A DNA stretch of 64,000 bases from Piromyces finnis. Its lineage: Eukaryota > Neocallimastigomycota > Neocallimastigomycetes > Neocallimastigales > Neocallimastigaceae. Shown in pieces: positions 12,797 through 24,300 of the stretch (the stretch's first letter is position 1; each line of letters opens with the position of its first letter). The DNA lies in assembly GCA_002104945.1 (NCBI GenBank), contig MCFH01000086.1, positions 1 through 64,000 of the forward strand, given 5' to 3'. The notes beneath the pieces are model-generated. The model saw nothing but the letters and a program-made list of their open reading frames with translations. It did no database searches and had not been told where the DNA came from. Both the position numbers and the translations under genes were made by a program.

Positions 12797-15700
12797 TAAT
12801 TGTTTAATAAAAAGATATATTGTTTAAATGCTATAATATATAATATTAGAACTTATAGTAATATATTATTTAATAATGTTAATTTTATTTTTATTTAATT
12901 ATTATCAAAATATATTATAATAAAGATAAATGAAATTGAGGCTATAATGGCAGAAAGAAAATAAGCTATTTTACTTTTTTTTTTTTTTATTTAGATCTTT
13001 CTTAAATTCAATTAGAAATTATAAAAATGATGGTGGTGGTAATGATAAAAAAGATAATAATTAAATACTAAAATATTATTTAAAATTAAAATTTAAAATT
13101 TAGAAATATAATAATTATAACAAAATAAAAAATAATAAATTATAATAATAATAATAATAATAAGAATAAGAATAAGAATAATAATAATAATAATAATTAG
13201 AAATAAATATATGAATAATAAAAATACTTAAAATATATTTATATTAATATAATTATCTTTTTTAAAATAATAAATAAATAAAATACTTTTTAAAAACATA
13301 TTAATTATATATATTATGTTATTTATTGAATCATTGTTAAAGATTAAAGAATAAAGATTTTATATATGTATATTTTAAAAGAACAATTAATAATGAAATT
13401 AATAGAACCTTCTGAAGCTTAGAACTGTATTAATTTTTATTCTTATATATAATATTTTAAAATTCCAATATAGATTCTAGTTTGACTAAATCATTTAGAA
13501 TTTGGAAAATGAAATAATATAATATAGGTATTAGTTAAATTTTTTTATTGGATAAAACGTAAAATGTAGAACGTAAACAAAATGTAGATGCCAGATTAGT
13601 TTGATCTACTTTTTTTCTTTGCTAAAATGAAGAGTTTAATGCAAAGGATTACCAAAACAAAGAAATTATAAAATCACTTACATCATCTATGTATTATTTA
13701 GTTGTCCTATTTTTATTTATTATTATTTACAAACTGCAATTTTTTTAATCCCTATGTAAACTATAAAATATATAATATTAAAATAAGATTATAAGATATA
13801 CTCTAATTTATATTTAATTACATCCTAATTTGTATTAAGTATATATTTTTAAAAGTTAAAGAAAAATGAATACTTTAATTTTAGGCTTAACATTATTTAA
13901 TACACATAAAACTATAAGTTATTTAATTTATATTTAAATATTAATAGAAAATAATTAAAAATAGAAAATATGTAGTTAAATTGAAATATAACTTTATAAT
14001 AATGAATAATATAAGTTAATAAAATAATATAGATAAAAATAATTTATCTAATTTAGCAACTCAATATGTATTATATATTTTAAAAAATTATTACTTTTTC
14101 TTATTTTTTAGGTGTAATATCACATTGTCTTTTTTTTTTTTATTTACTTTTTTGTAATATGATATATCTTGTAATTAATCTTGTACAATCAATTTATTCA
14201 ATATGTTTTTATTATAGCAACATAATACTGATATATTAATAATCTATACATTTAAATTATAGAATCTTCATGTAAAATCCATTAAATAAAAGCAAATAAA
14301 AAAAAAATTTATTAATTATATAATTAAAAATTTAATTATGAATAGTTAATTAAAAACTATTATAATTAATTTTTATATTTAATAAATTAAATTATATTGT
14401 TATTAAATTATTAATATATATGAAATTTTTGAATTATTCTTTTAATTAGTTAATATAACTTAAAAAAGTTTATTAAAATTATATTCAATTTAATTATAAT
14501 AATAATATAATAATAATCATTTATTTCTTTTTTTATATCTCAATATATTATATATATTAATGCTAGTAATAAATGATATGACTGTTTTTTAAAGGTTAAT
14601 AATATGCGATTTATAAAATATTATTATATAATAAATGGTTTAGCGATTTTCTTAATGTTTTTTTTAATAATATTAATTGTTGGGAAAATATTATGACTTC
14701 TACTATATTGTAACTTAACATTTAGAGCTTAAAATTCTATATGAATGCATATATAACAAACAATTATTCAAATTTATTTAAGAAAATGTTATTTTTCTTG
14801 AGTTTATTAATATAATTTGAATTATTCAAAATTATATATAATTATTTAAATTTTTATTTTATATAATATTGAAAATAAACGTTTTTTTTTAAAAAAATAT
14901 TTTCAAGTTTTATTTTTTCTGGAATATAGTTTATTTTATTTTTCATTTATCATATGATAGATAAAATATCATTTCCACAAAATAAACACAAATGAAAATA
15001 ATAAAATATAGGATCAGTAGTAAAATAAGAAGATTATTATTTTTTTTTATATTTATTTTTCGTATTGATGCATTATTATGCCATTTTTTTTTGTTGGTAT
15101 AAACCTCTTTTTTTATCATAAAAACAAGTATAAAAAATTGAATTCTATTAATAATTAATCTAAATAACTTAAGTATTATTTAACCTTTTTTTTATTTCTC
15201 TAATTCAAAAGACATACAAAAAAACTACAAAATTAAAGGTTATATAATAAAAATATAACATTTTTATTTTATTGTACCGTAATTATAAACAAGCTTTTAT
15301 TAATATTATAATTTTCTAGGTAATATACAATAATAAGTACAAATTTTAAAACTATACAACAATTAAATAATACTCTAATATATTATTTTTAATGTTTATA
15401 AAGACTTAAATAATATAATTTATATAATATTAATAATATTATTAATATATCCTAATCATTACCATCATTAAATTATAATTTATTCCAATACTTTAAAAAC
15501 ACACAAATTATATAAAAATAAATATTTTATATTACTGTATAATAATGAATATTCAATAATATATTATTTCATTATTTCAGTTATATAATGTAATAGTAAT
15601 TCTTAACATTTAGTATATATTAATGTTGTATACGATTAATTGACTTCTATACAAATCATTTATTTAATAAATTTTATTATATTAATAAAAAAAAAAAGCC

Positions 15701-18349
15701 TTAAAGGTTTGGTGTTAATTTCTATATCAGGAAGTTTTATAAATTAACTTGTTTTCTATTTAATTAAATTTATATTAATAATATGAGAAAATATATTAAA
15801 ATATATAATTATATATTATTTAATATATTATTTTGTATAGTTTTGTAACAACAATAAAACATGATGTATAATCCATAATGTAATAATTATTAATTAATTC
15901 ATTACAGAATTTTTTGAAAGGATTATTATAATTATATAATGAAAAAACACAAATGTTTATTTTTTTTATAATGGTAATAATATAATAGTGTTAAAGAAAA
16001 AAAAAGGATAAATAGTAATTTACAAAAGTTATTGCAAAAAAATCTTTTGTGGTATAATACTTTTTTTTTTTAAAAAAAAGAAAGAATTATATTGTAAATA
16101 ATCACATCATTTTTTGGGGGTTATACATCTTTTGTTATCCTAACAAAATTATTCTTTATTATTCATTAGGTTAATTCACCAAAAAATAAATAAATAAAAA
16201 AGTTTACTATTAGAGAATGCATATTTTATATACTTTTTTTTATTTTATGCTTATATATTACATTACTTTAAAAATTATTTCACAAATGTTAATAATACTT
16301 TATTTTTGTTAATTACATATTAAAAAACACTTAAAAATAAACTAATTTTTCAAAGATAATGCTGTTTTTAACATTTCTTTTGTTTATGTTATTTTTATAT
16401 ACATATTATTTTTATGGAATTATCAAGACTTTTAGTAAATTGTTTCATGTATAATATTTTACTAATTTGTTGATTTGTCAAATAATCGAACTAATATAAT
16501 AAAATTAAACAATTCCTTTTTTCGGTATTTTTGTGTCAATCTTAATATAAAATTTTATAAAAGAAGAAAACCATAACCCTTGCTTTATTATTCCAAGCCT
16601 TTTTTATATAAATTAACTTGTGAATATAATATAAATAAATGGGTAACATATTAATAAATGCAAAATAAATATATTCTATTATTAGCAGCAAAAAATATAA
16701 ATAATTGTAGAAACTATATAAAATAAAACTTTAAGTTTAGTTATTAATAATATATATATTTTTTAAAGATAAGATATAAAAAAAAATTATAATTAGCATT
16801 ATAAATTAACATTAAATTGTTAATAACAATATTTGCTTATTTAAAATAAACTATAATTAACACAAATTATTATTTGTTTATAATAACATTTAAGTTATTA
16901 ATCTTTTTTTTTTTTTTGTTATTTTATTAATAATAATTCATTAATTCATAAGTTTTTATTTATTATTAATTAAAAGGTATATATTTTTTTACATAGATAT
17001 TAAAATTAGAGTTACTAATAATTATCAGCATATTATATTTTAATAATGACTAATAATTAATAATTATATTTATATTTTTCATCTTTAGAGTTTAATTATT
17101 TATAATAAGAATTTTAACTTAATTCTGTTATAATTGTCATTATACTTTTTATAATTAACTATATTACTGTTAAAGTTTTCTTAGTTTTATGTCCGATAAT
17201 AACAAAAAAGTAATATCATAATAAACTTTTTTAAGGTTTCCATTTATTTCAATTTAAAACTACTAAAAATATTTAATTGTTTTTTATATAATATTATTTA
17301 TTAATATTTCTAACACTCTCTTTAATTAGAATTGTTAATTAAATATTTTTAATAATACCCATATAAATGTTTTTTATATAATAAATTAAGTTTTATTTTA
17401 TTAATTTATTTTTGTTAATTATTCTTATTTTCATATCTTTCATCTAAAAATATACTTTCAGTTATTATATTATTATTATTATTATAATTATTTTAACTAT
17501 GAATACGTTTTTTTTTTAACTAGCTATTATGTTTTTGTTGTTCTATTTTATAATATACAAAAGATTTTTTTTTTTATTAAAGTTGTTTATTGGAAGGCAT
17601 AATTGTTTCTTTTTTTATAATTAATAACCTAATTGCATTATATTAGTAATATATGTTATTTATCACACCAATATATTATATAATATGTTATTTTATTATA
17701 ATTATTAATGTATTATGTTTTAAATATATTTACATACTGTTTTTTTATTACTTTAAAATATATTATAGTATATTTAATTTAAATGTAGAAATATTATTAT
17801 TTATTAAAAATGGTTATTCCATATAACATATAAATATTCATATATTAAAGTATAATGATACATATATTATGATATGTGTATTATTTAATTATAAGATATG
17901 ATAATTAATTTAATTATAGATAAATCAAATTAAATTTAAGAATATTTAAATTTATATAAATTATTTAATAATATAATTAAAATTTGTTTATTATAGTTAA
18001 AAACAGTTATATATATAGTTAAACTATTTAAATTAAATTTTAATATTATGTTTAATTTAGTTTAAATAAAATATATTTATATATTATTTAATTACATTTA
18101 TTTTTATTAATTTCTTTTTATATATATTATATTATATTTATAGTATTTAAAGTATTTAAATAAAAATAAAATTAAATTTATTAACTTTTTAGGGTCATGT
18201 TTTTTAGGGTGTTTTTTTAATTTCTCGATTATTTTTAGCGTTAATATTTTTTTTAGACCCCTTTTTCAATTTTTTTATAATTTTCCTATATCAACAATCT
18301 TAAAAACAACCCTAGTTTAGTATCGAATATCATCTAAACTCCAAATTCG
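12797..18349. other. Long gene-free A+T-rich region
   Basis: 5.5 kb of nearly pure A+T with many short inverted A/T tracts. It includes AAT and AAG microsatellite DNA at about 13139-13200 and several 9-12 nt poly(T) runs. I found no ORF above background, no tRNA-like GC-rich arms and no LINE fragment. It may hold decayed sequence or unrecognised noncoding RNA, but nothing visible supports a call. Confidence 0.55.
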
Positions 18350-18359
18350 TATAAAAAGG
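18350..18359 (+). promoter_or_regulatory. Actin promoter TATA box
   Basis: TATAAAAAGG stands out in a local region (18180-18400) of higher complexity than the surrounding DNA. It lies 172 bp upstream of the actin ATG. Transcription would be expected to start roughly 25-35 bp downstream, giving a 5' UTR of about 130-150 nt. A CCTAAATGG element, close to a CArG box but one base short, follows immediately. Confidence 0.6.
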
Positions 18360-18521
18360 CCTAAATGGTCCATTCTAGTTGTAGATTATCGAAAATTCAA
18401 ATAATAATTTTTATTTGATTTTAGTACAAAAAAAAATATTTATTATTTTTTGTTTTAGTAAATAGAACAAAACAACCTCTTTTAAAAACTTTTTCTTTTA
18501 AAAAAAACTTAATTATTAATC

Positions 18522-19931
<1,410 letters not shown>

Positions 19932-20408
19932 GCTGCTTAAATCTTTTGTAAAGATACCAAAATTTATAAAAATATTATTCTTTTTTGATATAATGAAAGG
20001 GAAAATTTAATATATGAAAAGAAAATAATATGAAGCAATAATAATAATAGCAAAACATGAAAAAATAATTAATTTTTGAACAAATGAAAATAATTAAAAA
20101 AAAAAAAAACAAATAACAAATAAAATACCAAAAAAAAGGAAAATAAACAAAAATAGTAAAAAAAATATTAAAAAGAAGTAAAAAAAAGTAAAAAAAAATA
20201 AAAAGTAAGAGTTTTTAATTAATAAAAAATAAAAAATAATAAATAAAAAATATAATAAAAAAAAATACAGAAAGAAGTGTTTAGATAAATTTTGTGTATT
20301 TATTTTTTTAATATTGAAGTATATTATTTTTTATTAAATTTATTTAATAATTATTAGTAATAATATAGAAGGTAGTAACAATAGTGAAAATGGTAATTTT
20401 AATTTAAA
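19932..20408. other. Actin 3' flank
   Basis: A-rich DNA with many AAAAA runs and AATAAA-like words (for example near 20222-20245), suitable for 3'-end formation. No gene is seen. The LINE nest begins at its right end. Confidence 0.5.
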
Positions 20409-20442
20409 TAAATATATAGTTATTTTGTGCTCATTCAAGAAG
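20409..20442 (+). mobile_element. LINE relic R0, left piece (RT domain)
   Basis: A diverged fragment matching the reverse-transcriptase coding region just after the FADD box of the intact copies (compare about 24217-24250). It stops at TCATTCAAGAAG and resumes at 26721 after the inserted elements, so it is the outermost host of the nest. It has indels relative to intact copies. Confidence 0.65.
20431..20442 (+). repeat. 12-bp target-site duplication (outer, left copy)
   Basis: TCATTCAAGAAG occurs here and again at 26721-26732 right after a 30-nt poly(A) tail. It flanks the 5'-truncated LINE A0 (which itself contains copy A), the expected product of target-primed reverse transcription. Confidence 0.8.
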
Positions 20443-20542
20443 AATAACAATAATAGAAATAATAATATTAGTAATGATAGCAATAGTGAAGATAATAATT
20501 CTAATTTAGATAGTAATTTAGTTAATGATAGTAATAGTTCTA
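20443..20542 (+). mobile_element. 5'-truncated LINE copy A0, left part
   Basis: Corresponds to the Asn/Ser-repeat coding region near the 3' end of the LINE ORF. It is interrupted at 20542 by copy A and continues at 26102-26720 to its own 3' UTR and poly(A). Truncation at the 5' end is typical of incomplete reverse transcription. Confidence 0.85.
20530..20542 (+). repeat. 13-bp target-site duplication of LINE copy A (left)
   Basis: AGTAATAGTTCTA here is repeated at 26102-26114 after the poly(A) tail of copy A. The first A of the right copy is ambiguous with the tail, so the length is 12 or 13 bp. This fixes the 5' end of copy A at G20543. Confidence 0.9.
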
Positions 20543-20666
20543 GCCCTCTTGGAAACGTGCCTTCATTTATTTAATAAATGTAGTTTCTCAAGGGGGTCTA
20601 CTCATGCTCATGGTACTGAGAGAGTAGGAAGAATTAAATCCAAGCATTGCGCAATGGATGCTTGGT
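20543..20666 (+). repeat. 124-bp 5'-UTR monomer of LINE copy A, structured RNA
   Basis: The monomer begins GCCCTCTT and ends GGATGCTTGGT. Predicted RNA helices: 20543-20551 with 20589-20597 (nine pairs, including a terminal G-U), 20598-20603 with 20622-20627 (CTACTC/GAGTAG) enclosing CTCA-TGGTAC-TGAG, and 20640-20647 with 20658-20665 (CCAAGCAT/ATGCTTGG). Copies B, C and E carry homologous monomers, two in tandem in B and one plus a partial in C and E. This resembles promoter monomers at the 5' ends of some mammalian L1 families. Confidence 0.8.
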
Positions 20667-20696
20667 TAGTCTTTAAGGGAAAATTATTAGGACTAA

Positions 20697-20712
20697 GCTC
20701 ATGGTACTGAGC
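20697..20712 (+). other. Hairpin GCTCA-TGGTAC-TGAGC in LINE 5' UTR
   Basis: A perfect 5-bp stem with loop TGGTAC, the same loop as in the upstream monomer. It lies in a degenerate partial monomer and is conserved in copies B, C and E. Confidence 0.6.
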
Positions 20713-20776
20713 GATTAAAAAACATTTATCCATCGAATTTAAGTATTTGATGAATAAGTTGAATGTTTGATATTCA

Positions 20777-20785
20777 GGTAAGTTT
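20777..20785 (+). promoter_or_regulatory. Consensus 5' splice site in LINE leader
   Basis: CAGGTAAGT matches the eukaryotic donor consensus and the donors of the cellular genes here. It is retained in copies A, B, C and E. TTATTAG and AATTAG words just before the ORF start could be acceptors. Whether it is used is unknown. Confidence 0.35.
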
Positions 20786-21307
20786 GTATAGTATTTAATT
20801 AGAAGAGTAATACATTTTGTTGCTGTATTTTTTCTTTTATTCATGTATTCATGTAGTACTACTCTTCTCTTGTAAGAATCCAATGTAGTCAACTTTAGCA
20901 TTTGCATTGTATTTTTATATTCATGTAGCTATTGTTGTATTGTTTCTTGTAAGAGACTGATTCACTCTACATCATGTAAAAATACTATTCACAAGCTTTC
21001 TGGTGTCGACATTCTTGATTCAAATTTTTTACCAATTTAAATATTTAATGAAAAGTAAGTCAAACAAGTTTAGTGTCAAAAAGCGAATCGAATTTACTAA
21101 CAACAAACCAAAACTAGAATTTTTAAAGAAAATTTACAACTAGAATTCAAAAAAAGAAACTTTAAACAAAGCATCGTAACAATTTTTGTACTATCCAGTA
21201 CTTTTAAGAAGAGAGAGAGAGACAGATTTTTTTTCCATATACGTTATATTTATAATTTTTATTAGTATTTATTTTATATTCAATATTTTTAATTAGAATT
21301 TATTATC

Positions 21308-24300
21308 ATGTCAGTCCTTTATATTAAAGACAAGAATTATATCAGACGTGGTACCCGGTCTTATGGTATCCCCTTAGATGATATTCGCTCCTTCTTTATC
21401 CGTGGTATTCGATCATGGTCAGTAAATATGCTATGGGAAAAACTCGAGGTTATTCTAGAAGATAAATTTAATTCAGTTATTAGTGTTAAATATTTTCAGA
21501 CTTTCAATGATCACTTTTTCTTAGTCAAGGTTCATGGTTCATCGAAAGATTGTATTAAAATCTTACACATGTTAAAGAAGAAACTTTCAGTTACCTCAAT
21601 TTCCTTTTCAGCTCGTAGTAGAAGGAATCACAAATACACTTTTTCCACTCTCAAACGTAAAATTTTAGTTTCTAATAAACATCAACATTCTATTCAACAA
21701 TCATTTCAACAATCAGTTCAACAATCTCATCAACAATCCGATCTTCAACTAGATCTTCAACAAGATCTTCAACAAGTTTCCAATCATGAAAATATTCCAG
21801 ATCTACAGCAAACACAATTTCAATCTCAACATTCAACAATTAATTCTAATAGCTCTATCAACTCTGATAACAGTTCAATAGTTGATAGTTCTTCAGTTTC
21901 ACAGCCATCTAGTAATAGTTCTACTTATTCCTCTGATGCATCATCCATTAATAACGATGACTTTAATAATAATAATAATAGCAACGATTCTTCCTCATCC
22001 AACAAGCCTGATAACTTTTCTTTTTGTCTTAGTTGGAACACCAATGGGTGGAATCACGAAAAGAGAGATAGTATTAGCTATTTCACAGCTATTTTCAAAC
22101 CATTATTTTTATGTTTCCAAGAAACTGGTAATGGTTCTGGATCGAATACAGATTATCCTTGTCGTGTTACTTTGCGAAACTATAGACACTTTTTCAAGAA
22201 AGCTGACGAATCAGTTCCGGGAATGAGAGGTTTATATTTAGGTTTTCACAATTCATGTCAAGCCTCACTTGAAAACTTCTCTGGAAAGTATATTATTTCT
22301 ATTTATACTTTTAGTCTCTGGAATAGATTCAAATGCTCGATTGGTAATGTTTATATGCCTCATAGTCATCACAACATCTATGTTGATCATGCAAAGTTAG
22401 AAGTTCGCTTGTGGTTACAAACTCATTCATCCCATCCATCGATTCTTGTTGGTGATTTTAATATGTCTAAAGTAAAATTATCCAACTGGTTATCAACTAA
22501 TGGATTAGGAGATTGGGAAATTCTTCCGCTTAGAGGGTCTACTATCTCTTGGACTCGAGGTGATCAATCTTCCGACATTGACCATGCTCTTATCAATTCG
22601 AAGATGAAAGATCTTATTCACTCAGGATCATTTATAAATAATTTTTATCCTGTATCAGACCATAAGCCACTTCTTATTAATGGTAAAATTATTCCTATGG
22701 AAGATTTTTCTAATGACTTTAATGTTCCTAAGAAAATTCTGAAATGGAATAGATTAAAATGTATTGAGGAAAAGGAATCTATTCTCAGTCATAATAAATT
22801 CCAAATACTTTCAGCTAAATCCAACGATCCTAATGTTTCTACAGATGAACTTTCCAAAGAGTTTACTTCAACTGCTTTTTCAATTGCAGACGAGCTCAGT
22901 ATTACTTCAGCAAATAATGTTATAAAGTCTTCATTTCATATTTCACAACAAATTTTTAATCTTCAAAAAATCAAAATGAAGTTGTATAAGAGATTTAAAA
23001 AAGAAAGAATTTATGATATAGATGAATTTATTAAAAGAATTAAAATCTACCGTAAACTCATTGATTACATCCACAAAAGATGTAATGAATTTAGGAAGCA
23101 AGAATATCTTCATTGGATTAAAACAGGATGTGAGTATATGAAGAGTCATAATCCTAAGAAGGCCTGGAAATGGATCAAGAAAACTGCAAAAATTGGAAAA
23201 GATTCTTTCTTTATTGCTCAACCAATTAAAAATAAAAATGGAGAATTAGTTGTTGCTACGGAAGAACAACTAGATGTGTGGCATGATCATTTCGAAAAGC
23301 TTGCATCAGATCCAAGTGGTGTAAGTCTTGATTTAGAGCATTGGTATGAAGAACCAATGAATAAACGTTTTTCACTTCCTATGCTTGATGAATGGGATAT
23401 CAACCAAGATATTAGTATTGATGAAGTCAAGTCAGCTATCCTCACTACTCCAAATTATAAAGCATCAGGTCCGGATGGTATTCCAATTGAATTTTACAAA
23501 GCATTAGTTCCATCAAGTAATGATTCTAATAATGCTACAGATAATAATTCTTCTGGTAATACTACTTCAGATAATGATGCTCATGGTTTAAATTTTATTC
23601 TTAAATTATTCAACCGTATTTGGGATGGAGATTTCCCCAACTCATGGAATGAATCCAGTATTGTTTCTATTCCTAAGAAGGGAGATTTGACAGATTGTGA
23701 TAACTATCGAGGTATATCACTTATCAATAATGGTATTAAGTTGATTTCCAAAATTGTCACCACTAGAATCTCAGAATATGGTTTAAAGAATAATTTCATT
23801 AGACCTGAACAATTTGGTTTTCGAAAAAAGGAAGAAAGTATTAGTCTTTTCATTTCAATCCAAGAAATATGCCGTAGACGTCAATTAGATAATAAAGAGA
23901 CATATTTGGCCTTTTTAGATCTCAGGAAAGCATACGATTCAGTCCCAATCGGTAATATTCTCCATAAATTAGATTGTTTAGGAATCCGAGGTAAGAGTTT
24001 ACAATTCATCAAAAATTTATATTTAACATCTAAGGCTAATGTCAAATTAGATGGACAATTCTCGAAATCTTTTGATGTGAAGAAAGGAGTCCGTCAAGGT
24101 TGCCCTCTTTCTCCTATTCTCTTTAATCTCTTTATTAATGATATATTTAGAGAGTGCGAAGATCTAGGAGTCAGTTTAGGTGACACTCGATGCTGTGGTG
24201 GACTTTTTGCAGATGATATAGTTATTTGTGCTCCAACAAGAGGATGCTTAAAAAAGATGCTTAGAAGAGTTAATGAATGGGCATTGTATAATGAAATGGA

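Noticed and set aside
12797-18349. Possible tRNA or other noncoding RNA genes in the long gene-free region
   Set aside because: I saw no GC-rich arms, T-loop-like GGTTCGAATCC words or box B candidates by reading. A covariance search would be needed to be sure.
20608-20907. 99-codon antisense ORF in the LINE 5' UTR, reminiscent of primate L1 ORF0
   Set aside because: The corresponding frame in copy B diverges after about 45 residues because of indels, so it is not conserved as protein. It looks like chance.
20543-21307. Hammerhead ribozyme in the LINE leader
   Set aside because: The CTGATGA and GAAA core motifs in the required order were not found; AGACTGATTC is the nearest word and lacks the core.
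21882-22226. 114-codon overlapping plus-strand ORF present in every LINE copy
   Set aside because: It is a shifted frame of the Ser/Asn-rich linker and endonuclease region. Its conservation follows from the main ORF, and its hydrophobic Ile/Leu/Val content reflects the frame shift.
22943-23221. 92-codon minus-strand ORF repeated in all copies
   Set aside because: Shadow of the conserved coding strand between endonuclease and RT domains; no independent start context or recognisable protein.
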